Origin: a virus
Reading direction: 5' to 3' (one strand)
Virus record (IMG/VR): IMGVR_UViG_3300018424_005012
Coordinates: 1-25,159 of that record
DNA: 25,159 nucleotides
Below the pieces are notes generated by a model. The model did not search any database. It was not told where the DNA came from and saw only the letters and a list, made by a program, of their open reading frames with translations. This document shows, one piece after another, positions 24,227-25,159 of this stretch (positions within the stretch are counted from its first letter, which is position 1; every line of letters starts with the position of its first letter). The translations under genes and the position numbers were made by a program.

Positions 24227-24654
24227 TGATAGGACGTAAAAGAATTATATACGACAAAGACGGTGTCACACCATATATGCATCGTTGGCATTTGTTGTTT
24301 AAAGAAAAGCTGGATAACTTTTCCGAAAACAAAAAGCATCCTTTTAACATATTTTTACACAAAATCGTTTTATCTGACGAACCTGTTTTTCACGATCACC
24401 CGTGGAACTATTTTACAATAATCCTCAAGGGAGGATACTGGGAACATACACCAGAGGGCAAGTTTTGGAGAGGTCCAGGGCACATGCGCTTTAGCAAAGC
24501 CAGTAGTTTGCATTATTTAGAAGTACCCAAAGGCGGGTGTGCATGGACACTATTTTTTAGGTTTAGTAAACAAAAAGATTGGGGATTTATAAAAAATAAC
24601 AAGTGGATACATTATCAAACCTATCTTAGACACAGAGATTCAAAAAAACATTAG
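24226..24654 (+). CDS. Small cupin-like phage protein
   Basis: A 142-residue protein with a cupin-type metal site: FHDHPWNYFTIILKGG at 55-70 gives the paired histidines (56, 58), with Glu73 after it and a later HYLEVPKGG around His96. Aromatic strands (YWEHTPEGKFWRGPG; WTLFFRFS) fit a small beta barrel. Similar stand-alone cupins occur in large phages, often without a known substrate. It is translationally coupled to guaC (TAATG), which may hint at nucleotide or sugar chemistry, but no reaction can be assigned. It is the last gene of the plus-strand run; the next 505 nt have no clear gene. Confidence 0.65.
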   Translation: MIGRKRIIYDKDGVTPYMHRWHLLFKEKLDNFSENKKHPFNIFLHKIVLSDEPVFHDHPWNYFTIILKGGYWEHTPEGKFWRGPGHMRFSKASSLHYLEVPKGGCAWTLFFRFSKQKDWGFIKNNKWIHYQTYLRHRDSKKH

Positions 24655-24889
24655 AAACACATTTTAAGGCAATAATTATAATAAAACACACATGGCACAC
24701 ATGGCATTTCTTTAATACTTCTGGCACATAAAATAAAAACAACATAGGCACTACACCGCACCATGTAAATGGCTCCTTGAGGTGGCAATTAACTCGCCAT
24801 CGGAATCTGGAGATGTAGTCGTATAGATGCAACAAACGTTATGGCATTAAATAGATGCAGGCTCTGAGAAAAAGCAACCTGCAAATTAG

Positions 24890-25035
24890 TATAATTAAAC
24901 TCGTCTAGATTATATTAGTTTCCGTGAGGCTGGCAACAGCAGTGACGGTAGTGTATGGGGAGAGAAGGCTCACCGCTTCCTAGTAGCACCCGAGATTGAG
25001 ATGGCGATACTTGTCGTGATGAGTGTCATTTTTTT
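24890..25035 (+). ncRNA. Candidate structured small RNA
   Basis: A TATAAT box (24890-24895, no good -35) is followed by a nested hairpin: CCGT (24922-24925) with ACGG (24945-24948) enclosing GCTG-GCAA-CAGC, a GNRA loop. It ends at a 6-bp stem (25006-25011 with 25022-25027) and T7 (25029-25035), which resembles an intrinsic terminator. Base composition differs from the AT-rich surroundings. No known RNA family was recognised. A short open frame (about 24898-25053, no early ATG) crosses the same bases, so a decayed coding remnant is the alternative. Confidence 0.3.
25006..25035 (+). terminator. Possible intrinsic terminator
   Basis: GATACT pairs with AGTGTC (one G-U) across a 10-nt loop, then A and T7. 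The stem is short and the score would be modest; the T tract is the stronger part of the evidence. Confidence 0.35.
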
Positions 25036-25159
25036 CACCCGTGCATACGGGTGAATTATGGCTCAACTTTCGTGATAAGTTCTTAAGAGCTTCGCTCTTC
25101 CTAAAAACTTTCTTACAAATGAATGAGTGAAGTGAAACGAACGAATGAATGTAGTAAGA

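Larger units (their letters stand above)
24655..25159. other. Long non-coding stretch after the last gene
   Basis: No convincing coding frame was found on either strand. From 24655 to about 24840 it is AT-rich, with a 9-bp tandem repeat (CACACATGG, 24687-24704). From about 24855 to 25035 it is GC-richer and rich in inverted repeats. A 9-bp hairpin TTCACCCGT/ACGGGTGAA (25034-25055) and a 6-bp hairpin AAGAGC/GCTCTT (25085-25099) follow. From 25117 to the end there are degenerate GAATGA/GTGAA repeats. Confidence 0.6.

Noticed and set aside
24626-24835. Minus-strand open frame of 69 codons (Cys/Val-rich)
   Set aside because: It overlaps the end of the cupin-like gene, has no ribosome site or promoter, and its composition looks like chance translation of AT-rich DNA.
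24898-25053. Plus-strand open frame without early ATG (contains GNSSDGSVWGEKAHRFLV)
   Set aside because: There is no start codon near its beginning, no ribosome site and no known motif. It overlaps the hairpins, so it is kept only as an alternative explanation of that region.
25034-25099. Hairpins as part of a diversity-generating retroelement or phage attachment site
   Set aside because: There is no reverse transcriptase, template/variable repeat pair or integrase in the window.
1-25159. tRNA genes and CRISPR arrays
   Set aside because: No T-arm-like GGTTCGA motif in a cloverleaf context and no regularly spaced repeats were found by eye.

Overview
The window looks like part of the genome of a large, AT-rich, T4-like myovirus, probably marine and infecting a Gram-negative proteobacterium. 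The evidence is a baseplate gene cluster in T4-like style (products resembling gp48, gp53, a gp27-type hub, gp5, gp25, gp6 and a gp7-position giant protein) next to the late sigma factor gp55 and the recombination nuclease pair gp47/gp46. No photosynthesis genes, tRNAs, CRISPR arrays, insertion sequences or integrase are visible. The host assignment is inferred from gene content only.

Layout. Positions 18939 down to 12866 (minus strand) hold a tightly packed baseplate operon: tail-tube cap (gp48-like), wedge gp53, a long hub protein and the gp5-type spike/lysozyme-like protein, with 1-nt overlaps or gaps between genes. Positions 11471 down to the left edge (minus) continue with gp25, a very large gp6 and a still larger protein (more than 2300 residues, cut by the window edge) with a YHYH-like domain. 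Between gp5 and gp25 a plus-strand cassette of about 1.3 kb (11520-12883) interrupts the baseplate block. It encodes a secreted outer-membrane beta-barrel of the TIGR02001/Gcw_chp type and two small unknown proteins, with its own promoters and two look-alike GNRA-loop hairpins. This is a moron-like arrangement.

Positions 19066-24654 (plus) hold gp55, gp47 (Mre11-like), gp46 (Rad50-like), a GIY-YIG nuclease-like gene, a full-length GMP reductase (guaC, a likely auxiliary metabolic gene) and a small cupin-like protein. A good sigma70-type promoter drives gp55, while a T4-type late promoter (GATAAATA) drives the baseplate operon in the opposite direction. The 126-nt intergenic region is therefore an early/late switch point, in which the product of one side activates the other. 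Related TAAATA motifs recur at gp25, at the outer-membrane protein, at the second small cassette gene and at the GIY-YIG gene.

The most interesting regulatory site is at 22733-22762. There a 10-bp hairpin touches the GIY-YIG start codon and has a late-promoter motif embedded in its loop and 3' arm. Read-through RNA would form the hairpin, but a late transcript would start past it. This is the logic known for T4 I-TevI and several other T4 genes. The last 505 bp carry no convincing gene. They do contain a locally GC-richer, hairpin-rich stretch ending in a possible terminator, which is a candidate small RNA.
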